Positions 1 through 10,026 of a stretch of 64,000 bases of DNA are shown here, piece by piece (the stretch's first letter is position 1; the number at the start of each line of letters is the position of its first letter). The translations under genes and the position numbers were made by a program. This DNA is from Flavobacterium silvisoli. Lineage in GTDB: Bacteria > Bacteroidota > Bacteroidia > Flavobacteriales > Flavobacteriaceae. Below the pieces are notes generated by a model. It was not told where the DNA came from and did not search any database. It saw only the letters and a list, made by a program, of their open reading frames with translations. The DNA lies in the NCBI RefSeq assembly GCF_004329815.1, contig NZ_SJPE01000004.1, positions 128,926-192,925 of the forward strand, given 5' to 3'.

Positions 1-399
1 ATTCCATCCTTTTTCAAAGTTTTCCGTTGCCAATTCAGGTTGGGTAACATCAAATGGGACTGTAAATACATGACTGAACAGCAGTTCGGTAGTGTGTTCA
101 TCAATGGAGTGCAACTCCCAAGTTACTACAGAAGTTCCTGTGTAACCTACATATTCCCAACTATGAACCAGTTTTTGATTTTCAATAATTTCCAACATTT
201 TGCCACGATGCAGCCATTGTTTGCCCTTGTTGTCTCCGGCAGACCACTCAAATGTACTGCCAATCTCCATCTTCCAATCTTCGTCAAAATCAAAATACCA
301 TTGTTGTAAATGCTTCCTTTCGGTGATTACTTTCCATAGTAATGCTACCGGCGCCTTGTATACTTTTTTGAGCGTAAGGCTGTTGTCTGTTTTTTCCAT
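1..399 (-). CDS. SRPBCC (AHSA1-like) domain protein, partial
   Basis: The gene starts at an ATG at 399 and runs off the left edge, so only 133 codons are visible. The N-terminus (VYKAPVALLWKVITE, then QWYFDFDEDWKMEIGSTFEW) is typical of the AHSA1 group of START/SRPBCC ligand-binding folds, with the conserved pattern in which an APV..LW helix is followed by a W-rich strand. It lies 8 bp after the preceding SRPBCC gene and is the third gene of an operon led by an ArsR regulator. Such operons are common, but the ligand is usually unknown; no function beyond a hydrophobic-ligand pocket can be inferred. Confidence 0.85.
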   Translation of the reverse strand, partial: MEKTDNSLTLKKVYKAPVALLWKVITERKHLQQWYFDFDEDWKMEIGSTFEWSAGDNKGKQWLHRGKMLEIIENQKLVHSWEYVGYTGTSVVTWELHSIDEHTTELLFSHVFTVPFDVTQPELATENFEKGWN

Positions 400-407
400 A
401 TGTTTAA

Positions 408-863
408 TTATTGATGATTTTTTAGGTATACTTCCAGTTTGTCAACATTTTGTTTCAAGCCATCATTGATAGGATATAGTTTGGCAATTCGGATTAGTTC
501 TTCAGCTGTGTCAAAAAGCATTTGCCAATGGATGTAAGTTTGATTACCTCGTGCTTCAAACTCAATTGTGGCGGTGAATTGATGATCTCCCAAATGACGA
601 TAAACAATTTTTTTGTGATGAATAACTTCTGTAAAAATACTTTGATTATCATAATCAGTACCGTCAGGTCCATGCATGATTAAGTTCCATTGACCATTGG
701 GTATTATTTCCATTTTTGTTATGGTATTGGTAAATCCGTTTGGTCCCCACCAGTTTTTAATGTGATCCGGATTTGTCCATACTTCCCATACTAACTCGAT
801 GGGGGCATTGAGCAGTCTTGAAATTATTATCTCACGATCTGCAGTGTTACTTGTTGTTGTCAT
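408..863 (-). CDS. SRPBCC (AHSA1 family) domain protein
   Basis: This 151-residue protein is a complete AHSA1-type SRPBCC domain. It shows the N-terminal LLNAPIELVWEVWTNPDHIKNWWGPNGF signature in two parts (APIELVWEVWTNP and NWWGPNGF), the central GPDG turn, a YRHLGDHQF strand and the long C-terminal helix ending in a LEVYLK-type motif. Its start overlaps the end of the ArsR gene by 17 bp, so the two are probably translationally coupled. ArsR-AHSA1 pairs are a frequent arrangement in Bacteroidota and Firmicutes. The substrate is unknown; the fold binds small hydrophobic molecules in a deep cavity. Confidence 0.9.
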   Translation of the reverse strand: MTTTSNTADREIIISRLLNAPIELVWEVWTNPDHIKNWWGPNGFTNTITKMEIIPNGQWNLIMHGPDGTDYDNQSIFTEVIHHKKIVYRHLGDHQFTATIEFEARGNQTYIHWQMLFDTAEELIRIAKLYPINDGLKQNVDKLEVYLKNHQ

Positions 864-1179
864 TGTTGTTTTTTTGAATTTTATCTAAATAGTTTTCTAA
901 TGCATCTAATTTATTTTCCCAGAATTGTTTGTATTGTTCAATCCAAACAGATACTTCGTTCAAATTTTCGAGCTTGGCTATACAATACCTTTCCCTACCT
1001 TTATTTTGAATTTCAATTAAACCGCATTCATTGAGTATTTTAATATGTTTGGATATGGCCGGGCGGCTTATATCAAAGTTTTCTGCGACAGCATTTAACG
1101 TCAATGTTTGAGCTGCTAATAGACTTAATATGGCTCTTCGTGTAGGGTCTGCTATGGCTTGAAATACATCTCTTCTCAT
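847..1179 (-). CDS. ArsR-family winged-helix transcriptional regulator
   Basis: This 110-residue protein opens with MRRDVFQAIADPTRRAILSLL, the classic ArsR N-terminal helix, read here in two parts (VFQAIADPTRRAIL and LSLLAAQ). A winged helix-turn-helix follows at residues about 27-70, with recognition helix SRPAISKHIKIL and wing NKGRERYC. No metal-binding ELCVCDL-type cysteine motif is present, so it is probably not a metal sensor but one of the ArsR proteins paired with SRPBCC partners. Two identical palindromes just upstream (1196-1211 and 1222-1237) flank its -7 box and make autoregulation likely. Confidence 0.92.
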   Translation of the reverse strand: MRRDVFQAIADPTRRAILSLLAAQTLTLNAVAENFDISRPAISKHIKILNECGLIEIQNKGRERYCIAKLENLNEVSVWIEQYKQFWENKLDALENYLDKIQKNNNDNNK

Positions 1180-1195
1180 GGTTTTACATTAATAG

Positions 1196-1211
1196 GTAAC
1201 TAATCGGTTAC
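1196..1211. promoter_or_regulatory. Proximal palindromic operator of the ArsR operon
   Basis: GTAACTAATCGGTTAC is a 16-bp imperfect palindrome (arms GTAAC/GTTAC around AT). The identical sequence recurs at 1222-1237, 26 bp centre to centre. This copy sits immediately downstream of the -7 box on the minus strand, over the expected transcription start, which is a repressing position. The protein that binds is inferred to be the adjacent ArsR regulator. Confidence 0.7.
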
Positions 1212-1242
1212 AAATATATGTGTAACTAATCGGTTACGCAAA
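1211..1242 (-). promoter_or_regulatory. Promoter of the ArsR-SRPBCC operon (TTTG-N20-TATATTTG)
   Basis: On the minus strand TTTG at 1242-1239 and TATATTTG at 1218-1211 are separated by 20 bp, matching the Bacteroidota -33/-7 consensus. The -7 box lies between the two operator copies, and the distal operator fills most of the spacer. Confidence 0.65.
1222..1237. promoter_or_regulatory. Distal palindromic operator of the ArsR operon
   Basis: This is a second exact copy of the 16-bp palindrome GTAACTAATCGGTTAC, placed inside the -33/-7 spacer of the ArsR promoter. A dimer bound here would block RNA polymerase directly. The 26-bp spacing between copies is about 2.5 helical turns. Confidence 0.7.
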
Positions 1243-1384
1243 TAATTTTCGATTTATTTAATTTTTAGAAAAGAGTAGGTTTGGTGGACCTTCATAAGGA
1301 ATTGTTGAACAAGCAATAAAATATGATTTATTGTAAAAAAGAAAGAAGAAGAGTTGGGTAAAAAAAATCAGTATTTATATGAAG

Positions 1385-1771
1385 TCATTTTTTATAACTG
1401 CGAAATAGTAATAAAGACAAAACGACAAAAGGTACTGCTGAGCTTAATATTTTGAACTCTAAAGTCCAAATCCCTATAAAAAGAAGCATCAACATGAGCA
1501 ATCCTGAACAAGCTATTCCTGTGAAAGTAATTGTTTTTCCGGGTTCTTTTTGAAACAATGCAAACAGCAGCAGAAACTGGCCTAATAACGGTATCATTAT
1601 AAAAGGATGAATCAGTGACAATGGGTCGGTCATCAGCTCGCGGAATAGTTTAGCTTCTGTCTGAAAAACAAATGAAGAGCTATTGTTTCCCCATGACAAA
1701 TACCCAAATTGGAAGCTCATAAGCAACAAAAAAATAAGTATTTTTTTAATGATGGTGGGCTTATTAGTCAT
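1385..1771 (-). CDS. Small four-helix membrane protein, unknown function
   Basis: This is a 128-residue, strongly hydrophobic protein with about four membrane segments (near residues 9-28, 52-72, 82-101 and 105-124) and a short basic C-terminus (RSYKK). I recognise no family motif. It is transcribed away from the DUF1275 gene, and a minus-strand -7-like box TACATTTG lies at 1846-1839. It is annotated as a hypothetical inner-membrane protein. Composition resembles the neighbours, so there is no sign of transfer. Confidence 0.7.
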   Translation of the reverse strand: MTNKPTIIKKILIFLLLMSFQFGYLSWGNNSSSFVFQTEAKLFRELMTDPLSLIHPFIMIPLLGQFLLLFALFQKEPGKTITFTGIACSGLLMLMLLFIGIWTLEFKILSSAVPFVVLSLLLFRSYKK

Positions 1772-1838
1772 TAGATTATCCAGAGCATAAATTGTATTTA
1801 ACTATTTTGATTGTATTTTAAAGCTAAAAAAATAATCA

Positions 1839-1854
1839 CAAATGTATATATTTG
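1839..1854. promoter_or_regulatory. Back-to-back divergent -7 boxes
   Basis: CAAATGTATATATTTG contains TATATTTG on the plus strand (1847-1854) abutting TACATTTG on the minus strand (1846-1839). They face the DUF1275 gene at 1907 and the membrane-protein gene starting at 1771. No good -33 TTG is visible for either, so strength is uncertain. Confidence 0.4.
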
Positions 1855-1906
1855 AGTGAGATTTTATACAGGGAGGGTTTTCCTGTAAATGTAAAATTAA
1901 GAACAG

Positions 1907-2632
1907 ATGTTTATCCATCAAGGCAAAAGAAGAACCGCCAAGCACAATTTACAAATAGCATCCTTGTTGTCTTTTGTGGCGGGCATTGTAAATGTAGCCG
2001 GTTTTTTGGCGGTAGCCAAACTCACTACAAATGTTACGGGACACTTTGCCTTTTTTGTAGATGAAATATTTAAACTCAACTTTTGGCAGGGATTTATTTA
2101 CTTCCTCTATATTTTTTTCTTCTTTTTGGGGTCTTTTACCTCCAGTTTTATGGTGGAGTTGATTTCACGCCGAAACCATAGTTTTGTATATATCATCCCA
2201 ACTTCGGTAGAAAGTATCATTTTGATGTTAGTAGCGTTCATGGGCAAAAGCACAATAGTTGAAAATCCTAATTTGATAGCTTGTAGTTTACTTTTTGCTA
2301 TGGGTTTACAAAATTCGTTGGTTACCAGAATTTCCAACGCCACAGTCAGAACCACTCATTTAACCGGACTTTTCACAGATTTAGGAATCGAATTGTCACA
2401 GTTGTTTTTTTATAGGGAGAAAGAATCCAGAGAAAAATTGTTTTCATCTGTTAAGTTACGATTGATAATCATCAGTTTCTTTTTTATAGGCGGAATCATC
2501 GGTGGAATTTTTTATTCCAGAATAGGATTATTGGTCTTACTGATAGGTTCACTTTCTTTAATTCTGGGCATTATTTTCGATAATTTGAAATTGAAAATTA
2601 AGTTACTCCAAAAAAGACAGCATTCCCATTGA
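1907..2632 (+). CDS. DUF1275 (YoaK-like) membrane protein
   Basis: This 241-residue polytopic membrane protein has about six membrane segments. It carries the DUF1275 hallmarks: an N-terminal SFVAGIVNVAGFLAV segment, TTNVTGHFAFF, the central GLQNSLVTRISNATVRTTHLTG motif (seen as AMGLQNSLV and TVRTTHLTGLFTDLG), and a C-terminal GGIIGG helix. The biochemical role of the family is unknown. Its stop overlaps the TTG start of the next gene, so the two are probably co-translated. Confidence 0.88.
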   Translation: MFIHQGKRRTAKHNLQIASLLSFVAGIVNVAGFLAVAKLTTNVTGHFAFFVDEIFKLNFWQGFIYFLYIFFFFLGSFTSSFMVELISRRNHSFVYIIPTSVESIILMLVAFMGKSTIVENPNLIACSLLFAMGLQNSLVTRISNATVRTTHLTGLFTDLGIELSQLFFYREKESREKLFSSVKLRLIIISFFFIGGIIGGIFYSRIGLLVLLIGSLSLILGIIFDNLKLKIKLLQKRQHSH

Positions 2633-2928
2633 ACGGAAAAATTAAATATGAATTTCGGGCAAAAACCTGGCAGCATTCACCACCAGGCGGATGGTGTTTT
2701 GTGGCGCTTCCCCAAACAATGTCAGAAGAAATAAGAAGCATGCTGAAAGTGCAAGAAGAAGGCTGGGGCAGGTTAAAAGCAATCGCCTTGATTGGAAAGA
2801 CAGAATGGGATACAGCCTTATGGTTTGATACCAAAAGCGGCACCTATTTGTTACCTCTAAAAAGCGAGATAAGAAAAAAAGAATCCATCTCGGCAGAAGA
2901 GGAGCTGATGGTCACTGTTTGGCTCTGA
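2629..2928 (+). CDS. DUF1905 domain protein
   Basis: This small 99-residue soluble protein matches the DUF1905 pattern: IKYEFRAKTWQH, GGWCFVALP, EEIR, then WGRLKAIALIGKTEWDTALWFD and a C-terminal LPLKSEIRKKE strand. The chosen start is TTG at 2629, which overlaps the preceding TGA stop as TTGA; no in-frame ATG precedes the conserved domain, so an unusual start with translational coupling is the best reading. DUF1905 proteins form small beta-barrel folds of unknown function, sometimes fused to YdeI/OmpD-type domains. Confidence 0.85.
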   Translation: MNGKIKYEFRAKTWQHSPPGGWCFVALPQTMSEEIRSMLKVQEEGWGRLKAIALIGKTEWDTALWFDTKSGTYLLPLKSEIRKKESISAEEELMVTVWL

Positions 2929-3078
2929 GTATTTTATCAATAGAAATACTCTTTTCAAATTATTTCAAGTCCAAACTTTTACAATAAATTTCCAATTTAC
3001 AACTAATAAACATAGTTAAATCGATGTTAGGATTGACTAATTCATTTTAAAATTTAGTAAATTAGGGCTCAATTAAAC

Positions 3079-3096
3079 GTGGAGTCCAGAGACCAC
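3079..3096. repeat. Short imperfect palindrome before the DUF4242 gene
   Basis: GTGGAGTCCAGAGACCAC has arms GTGG/CCAC and inner TC/GA pairs. It lies in a locally GC-richer stretch (3078-3118) of an otherwise AT-rich 226-bp gap, and is flanked by two copies of TAAACG. No gene or RNA was recognised in the gap. Confidence 0.3.
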
Positions 3097-3154
3097 TTAC
3101 TAAACGGGGCGTATCCGAAAAGCCATATGAATAGGAATTTAAATAGAATGCCTT

Positions 3155-3427
3155 ATGCCAAAGTATATTATTGAAAGAGAAATTCCGGGAGCAGGCGACT
3201 TAACTCCTGAGCAATTAAAAGGTATTTCACAAACCTCTTGCGGGGTGTTGAGTAATATGGGACCCCAGATTCAGTGGGTGGAGAGTTTTGTAACCGGTAA
3301 CAAAGTATATTGTGTTTACATTGCCCCAGATGAAAAAATGATATTGGAGCATGCCCGACAGGGTGGGTTTCCGGCGAACAGCATTTCAAAGATTACAGCC
3401 ATTATCAATCCGGTAACGGCTGAATAA
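3155..3427 (+). CDS. DUF4242 family protein
   Basis: This 90-residue protein matches DUF4242 over its whole length: MPKYIIEREIPGAGDLTPEQL at the start (seen as YIIEREIPGAG), SCGVLSNMGPQIQWVESFV, KVYCVYIAPDE and HARQGGFPAN near the end. The family is a small ferredoxin-like alpha-beta fold that has been proposed to bind metal, but its role is not established. The ATG at 3155 was chosen because the upstream ATG at 3148 is out of frame and stops at once. The gene is monocistronic, closed by the hairpin at 3437-3478. Confidence 0.88.
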   Translation: MPKYIIEREIPGAGDLTPEQLKGISQTSCGVLSNMGPQIQWVESFVTGNKVYCVYIAPDEKMILEHARQGGFPANSISKITAIINPVTAE

Positions 3428-3436
3428 AGCGCAATA

Positions 3437-3478
3437 AAAAAAAGCAAGTGATTCCATAAAAAGACACTTGCTTTTTTT
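3437..3478. terminator. Hairpin terminator after the DUF4242 gene
   Basis: A stem AAAAAAAGCAAGTG / CACTTGCTTTTTTT with a 14-nt loop is followed by a T-run on the plus strand and is symmetrical enough to work on both strands. Confidence 0.85.
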
Positions 3479-3506
3479 GTTGATTCATTTCATGATTCAT
3501 ACCAAA

Positions 3507-3956
3507 ATGATTTTCAGAGAAGCACGAGAAACCGATATTAAAGCCATACAAATCGTCAGAAATGCGGTTACCGAAAATACGTTGTCTAACCCTGATTTGG
3601 TGACTGATGAGGATTGCAAAACTTTTATGTTTGAAAGAGGCAAAGGCTAGGTTTGTGAAATAGATTGCCAAATAGTAGGTTTTGCCATAGCCGATTTGAA
3701 AGAACAGAACATTTGGGCTTTGTTTGTGCATCCTGAGCATGATAAAAAAGGGATTGGCAGGAAACTGCATGATCTTATGTTGGAGTGGTACTTTTCTCAA
3801 AATCTGGAAACCGTTTGGCTGGGAACCGCACCCGGAACACGAGCTGAGGGGTTTTACAAAAAAATGGGTTGGAAACCGACGGGTAGACACGGCTCTAATG
3901 AAGTAAAATTTGAAATGAACCATAGCCATTGGCAGCAATTGCAAAAAAATAAATGA
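3507..3956 (+). pseudogene. GNAT N-acetyltransferase interrupted by an amber codon
   Basis: One continuous reading frame encodes a GNAT acetyltransferase of about 149 residues except for a TAG at 3648-3650 (codon 48). The part before the stop gives MIFREARETDIKAIQ and FMFERGKG; the part after it continues in frame with VCEIDCQIVGFAIAD, ALFVHPEHDKKGIGRKLHD (the acetyl-CoA-binding R/Q-x-x-G-x-G/A-like loop), TAPGTRAEGFYKKMGW and a C-terminal FEMNHSHW. Relatives usually have GKGW at the break, so TGG to TAG is the simplest change. Start at 3507 chosen by homology to the fold; 3492 is possible. It may be a recent pseudogene or a sequencing error. Confidence 0.8.
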
Positions 3957-3991
3957 AACGTTGAATAATTAATTAATACAAGCACTTACAT

Positions 3992-4954
3992 ATGAATTCA
4001 CTTTGGAAGAAAATAATACTGAATACCACATTAAAAACTAACGAAAGCAAAGATTACTCAAGCTATGTTTTGGCAAAAGCTTACCGATTATTTGTCATCA
4101 CAACCCGCAGACACATAAAAGACTTTTTTCTGATTACAATAGGAATTTTTTCGGCTTCCTTTGGCTTTAAAGCTTTTTTATTGACTAACCATTTCATTGA
4201 CGGCGGAGCCACCGGGATTTCGTTATTGGTCTCTGCCATAACCGGAATTCCGTTGTATTTACTCATTATAGGGATTAATATTCCGTTTATTATTTTGGGT
4301 TATATAGTCATGGGTAGAGTTTTCGCAATCAAAACAGCATTAGCCATTGCAGGGCTTTCGACATGTTTGGCTTTAGTTACCTTTCCGAATGTTACCAATG
4401 ATAATTTGTTAGTGGCTGTTTTCGGCGGATTTTTTCTCGGAGCCGGCATCGGTTTTGCTGTTCGAGGCGGAGCTGTTATTGATGGTACAGAGGTATTGGC
4501 AATTTATTTAAGTAAAAAGTTAGGAACAACTATAGGTGATTTTATCATCGTAATAAATGTTATTATTTTCTCTACAGCAGCTTATTTTTTAGGCATTGAA
4601 ATAGCTTTGTATTCCATGATTACTTATTTGGCCGCTTCTAAAACCTTAGACTTTATAGTAGAAGGAATAGAAGAATACATAGGGGTTACCATAGTATCTG
4701 CTTACAGCGATGAAATCAAACGTATGATTGTGAATAAATTAGGGAGAGGTGTCACAGTTTATAGCGGCAAACGCGGTTACGGTAAGCGAGGAGTCAGCAA
4801 AGAAGTTGATATTATTTATACGGTAATAACCCGATTGGAACTAAACAAACTCAATACTGAAATTGAAAAAATCGAATCAAATGCTTTTGTAGTCATGACC
4901 AGTGTAAAAGATACCAAAGGAGGGATGATTAAGAAGCGCCCTTTAAATCATTAG
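3992..4954 (+). CDS. YitT family membrane protein with DUF2179 domain
   Basis: This 320-residue protein has a cytosolic N-terminal tail, five to six membrane segments (about residues 43-215) and a soluble C-terminal DUF2179 domain. Family signs are FGFKAFLLTNHFIDGGATGISLL, seen as NHFIDGGATGISLL, the GAGIGFAVRGGAVIDGTEVLA region (GGAVIDGTEVLA) and the C-terminal GRGVTVYSGKRGYGK plus VDIIYTVITRLEL. YitT proteins are predicted transporters or channels of unknown substrate; the DUF2179 domain is a ferredoxin-like fold thought to sense a ligand. It lies downstream of the broken GNAT gene and may share its transcript. Confidence 0.88.
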   Translation: MNSLWKKIILNTTLKTNESKDYSSYVLAKAYRLFVITTRRHIKDFFLITIGIFSASFGFKAFLLTNHFIDGGATGISLLVSAITGIPLYLLIIGINIPFIILGYIVMGRVFAIKTALAIAGLSTCLALVTFPNVTNDNLLVAVFGGFFLGAGIGFAVRGGAVIDGTEVLAIYLSKKLGTTIGDFIIVINVIIFSTAAYFLGIEIALYSMITYLAASKTLDFIVEGIEEYIGVTIVSAYSDEIKRMIVNKLGRGVTVYSGKRGYGKRGVSKEVDIIYTVITRLELNKLNTEIEKIESNAFVVMTSVKDTKGGMIKKRPLNH

Positions 4955-5034
4955 AAGTAAAAGCAATAGTTTTTCTGCTTTGATATTTATCTTACAGAAT
5001 ATTTCGTAACTTTATGACTTAAAATCATTTGGCT

Positions 5035-7614
5035 ATGAAAAAAAACTACCTCTTATTTTTGATTGTAATAGCGAGTTTTACTGCTCCGGCACAGATTATA
5101 AATTTTCCGGATGCGAATTTTAAGGCTAAATTACTTGCAGCTAATACAACCAATGAATATGCAAAAGATATCAATGGCAACAGTATTGTTATTGATGTTA
5201 ATGGTAATGGTCAGATAGAACAGAGTGAAGCGCTCATGGTATATAAGTTATTTGATATTACAGCGTCAACGCCGCCCTTTAAATTGGCCTATGGTCTTAT
5301 ATCAGATTTGACAGGGATAGCCGCTTTTGCAAATTTGAGGTATTTAAATATAAGCGGAAATCAATTAACAACATTGGACCTCAGTAATAACGTACTGTTA
5401 ACGTATTTGAACTGCAATCAAAACCAACTTACCACATTAGACCTCACTGCTAATACTTTATTGATTTCTTTGAATTGCAATGATAACCAGTTAACGAATA
5501 ATTCCCTTAACCTGTCCGGCCTGATTCATTTGGAAAATTTGGGTATCGGTAATAATTTATTTACCACATACACTACAGACGGACTTTCGGCACTAAAATC
5601 ATTCAGTTGCATCGGTAACCAAATGACCAGTATCAACGTAAACAACAGCCTGCAATTGGAAAGTTTGGTTTGTAGTAATAATCAACTTACATCATTGGAA
5701 ATAAGCAATTTAATGTATTTGAAAACTTTGAATTGTAGTGGGAACTTGCTTACGGCACTCAATTTATCAACGTCTACCCAATTACTGACATTGGTCTGCA
5801 ACAATAATCTTCTCACGGCTTTAGATACCGGGAATGCCATTCTCTTGAACCGATTGGTTTGTTCTTACAACAATATTGCTATTTTGGATTTTTCACACAA
5901 TCCCAATTTAAAATCGGTTAATTGCAACTATAATTTAATTAATACCATTGTCTTTGATGATAATCCGTTGCTGACCGAATTTAATGGTGATAACAATCTT
6001 CTGGTGCAGTTAGACTTTTCCGCTACCGGAATTCGCAAACTGAAATGCAGTAATAATCCTAATCTTGTGTTTATTAATATTAAAAATGGTTTTGTTTCGT
6101 CTGATACTTATCTTGAACCAATGGTGCCTTTTCCATTCTATAATTTCTATTTGCAAAATCTACCTGCTCTAAATTATATCTGTCATGATGAGGGAGAGAT
6201 TGGAGCAGCGACCATAAGTAACAACCCGGGTTTGGAAAACGTTAGTCATGGCACGTATTGTTCGTTCGAACCTGGTGGCACTTATAATACAGTTAATGGT
6301 ACAGTCAAATTTGATTGTGCTGGATCGGATACTTCATTTTACAATCAAAAAATAATCATAACAAACGGTTTCCAAACTGGATTTACGTATACCAATACCG
6401 CTGGAAACTACACCTTTTATACCGGTGTAGGGAATGTTACCGTTATGCCGCAATTGGAAAATTCTACCTATTTTACGGTTTCTCCAACCAATTACACTTT
6501 TAATTTTACTAACATTGGGAATACTGAAACGGCAAATTTTTGTTTGACACCAAACGGGCTCCATTCGGATGTAGAGGTTGCTTTGATTCCGGTTACTCCA
6601 GCACGTCCGGGATTTGATGTCGTATATAAAATTGTTTATAAAAATAAAGGAAATCAAATTCAATCGGGTACTGTGTCCCTAACATTTGACGACACTGTTT
6701 TGGATTTTATTACAGCAACTCAGTCTTTGAGTCTTCAAACGGAAAATTTGTTGTCGTGGGATTTTATGAATTTAAATCCGTTTGAAAACAGAAGTATTGT
6801 GGTTACACTAAATGTTAATGCACCAACAGAAACTCCGGCCGTTGTTAACGGAGATATATTGCATTATCAAGTTGTTATAGCCACCGCTCAAAACGATGAA
6901 ACGCCTAATGATAATCTAATGGATTTCAGTCAAACGGTTGTGGGGTCATTTGATCCAAATGATAAAACTGTATTACAAGGTGAGCAACTTAGCATAGCTC
7001 ATGTCAATGATTATCTGCATTATATTGTCCGTTTTCAAAATACAGGTACTGCTGTAGCAGAAAATATTGTGATAAAAGATTTACTCGATCCTGCATTGGA
7101 TTGGAGCACATTAGAAATGGTTTCGAGCAGCCATCCGTATCGAAGTGTCTTGACTTCAGGTAATAAATTAGAAGTATTTTATGAAGGTATTAATTTGGTA
7201 TCATCCATAACTGACGAGGATGCTAGTCATGGATACATTGCTTTTAAAATAAAACCCAAAAATACGACTGCCATAGATGACGTTATTTCAAATACCGCCA
7301 GTATCTATTTTGACTATAATTTTCCTATTATAACGAATACTGTAACCACTACTGTTACTGCGTTGGGAACTGAAACTTTTAATGGGGAACAATTATTTAC
7401 ATTTTATCCAAATCCGGTTCGAGATGAGTTGCAGGTGTCTGTTGCCATCGGCACTAGCCTTAAAACGATTTCAGTTCATAATACTTTGGGGCAAAATCTA
7501 ATTACGGTTTCTGGTCAAGCCCAAATTGATTTAAGTACATTATCTAAAGGGGTTTACTTTGTAGTCATTGAAACAGATAGTGCATCAGCAACTCAGAAAA
7601 TTATTAAACTGTAA
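5035..7614 (+). CDS. Secreted leucine-rich-repeat protein with T9SS sorting domain
   Basis: The ATG at 5035 gives a clean signal peptide (MKKNYLLFLIVIASFTAPAQ), so it is preferred over the TTG two codons earlier. Residues about 85-345 hold a dozen leucine-rich repeats of the Bacteroidota pattern LxxLxCxxNxLTxLDLS, with a cysteine in many repeats. After this come beta-sandwich regions, including a DUF7619-like domain beginning GSFDPNDKTVL. The C-terminus (FYPNPVRDELQV ... LSKGVYFVVIET ... QKIIKL) is a type A T9SS sorting domain. It should be exported by T9SS and anchored to the cell surface or released. Partner unknown; LRRs suggest protein or glycan binding. Confidence 0.88.
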   Translation: MKKNYLLFLIVIASFTAPAQIINFPDANFKAKLLAANTTNEYAKDINGNSIVIDVNGNGQIEQSEALMVYKLFDITASTPPFKLAYGLISDLTGIAAFANLRYLNISGNQLTTLDLSNNVLLTYLNCNQNQLTTLDLTANTLLISLNCNDNQLTNNSLNLSGLIHLENLGIGNNLFTTYTTDGLSALKSFSCIGNQMTSINVNNSLQLESLVCSNNQLTSLEISNLMYLKTLNCSGNLLTALNLSTSTQLLTLVCNNNLLTALDTGNAILLNRLVCSYNNIAILDFSHNPNLKSVNCNYNLINTIVFDDNPLLTEFNGDNNLLVQLDFSATGIRKLKCSNNPNLVFINIKNGFVSSDTYLEPMVPFPFYNFYLQNLPALNYICHDEGEIGAATISNNPGLENVSHGTYCSFEPGGTYNTVNGTVKFDCAGSDTSFYNQKIIITNGFQTGFTYTNTAGNYTFYTGVGNVTVMPQLENSTYFTVSPTNYTFNFTNIGNTETANFCLTPNGLHSDVEVALIPVTPARPGFDVVYKIVYKNKGNQIQSGTVSLTFDDTVLDFITATQSLSLQTENLLSWDFMNLNPFENRSIVVTLNVNAPTETPAVVNGDILHYQVVIATAQNDETPNDNLMDFSQTVVGSFDPNDKTVLQGEQLSIAHVNDYLHYIVRFQNTGTAVAENIVIKDLLDPALDWSTLEMVSSSHPYRSVLTSGNKLEVFYEGINLVSSITDEDASHGYIAFKIKPKNTTAIDDVISNTASIYFDYNFPIITNTVTTTVTALGTETFNGEQLFTFYPNPVRDELQVSVAIGTSLKTISVHNTLGQNLITVSGQAQIDLSTLSKGVYFVVIETDSASATQKIIKL

Positions 7615-7755
7615 TAATTATGCTATATCCTTAAATTATAGTTGTAGTTACATCATAATCAATTTGTACAAACAGAATAGTTTTTATCTATCATGAATTT
7701 TATTTCAATAAGATATAATAAATAAATTAGCTCAACTAATTTATAAACCAAATAA

Positions 7756-9975
<2,220 letters not shown>

Positions 9976-9991
9976 ATAAAGTAATAATAAG

Positions 9992-10024
9992 AAAAAGGTG
10001 GTCTAAATCAGGCCACCTTTTTTA
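9992..10024. terminator. Bidirectional terminator between katG and the permease gene
   Basis: The stem AAAAAGGTGG / CCACCTTTTT around a short loop (tctaaatcagg) has T-runs on both strands and lies between convergent stop codons. Confidence 0.85.
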
Positions 10025-10026
10025 CT

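Noticed and set aside
1852-2064. 70-codon plus-strand frame ahead of the DUF1275 gene
   Set aside because: It overlaps the DUF1275 gene in another frame, starts inside the -7 box and has no recognisable domain.
3468-3650. Stand-alone 60-residue gene and separate gene at 3696
   Set aside because: Both are in the same frame and together form one GNAT domain split by a single TAG, so they are one broken gene.
4961-4981. AAAGCA / TGCTTT hairpin after the YitT gene as a terminator
   Set aside because: The stem is only six AT-rich pairs and no T-run follows it.
7677-7691. ATAG-N7-CTAT resembling an OxyR site before katG
   Set aside because: The spacing is one base longer than the OxyR half-site and the second ATAG/CTAT pair is missing; AT-rich DNA gives such matches easily.
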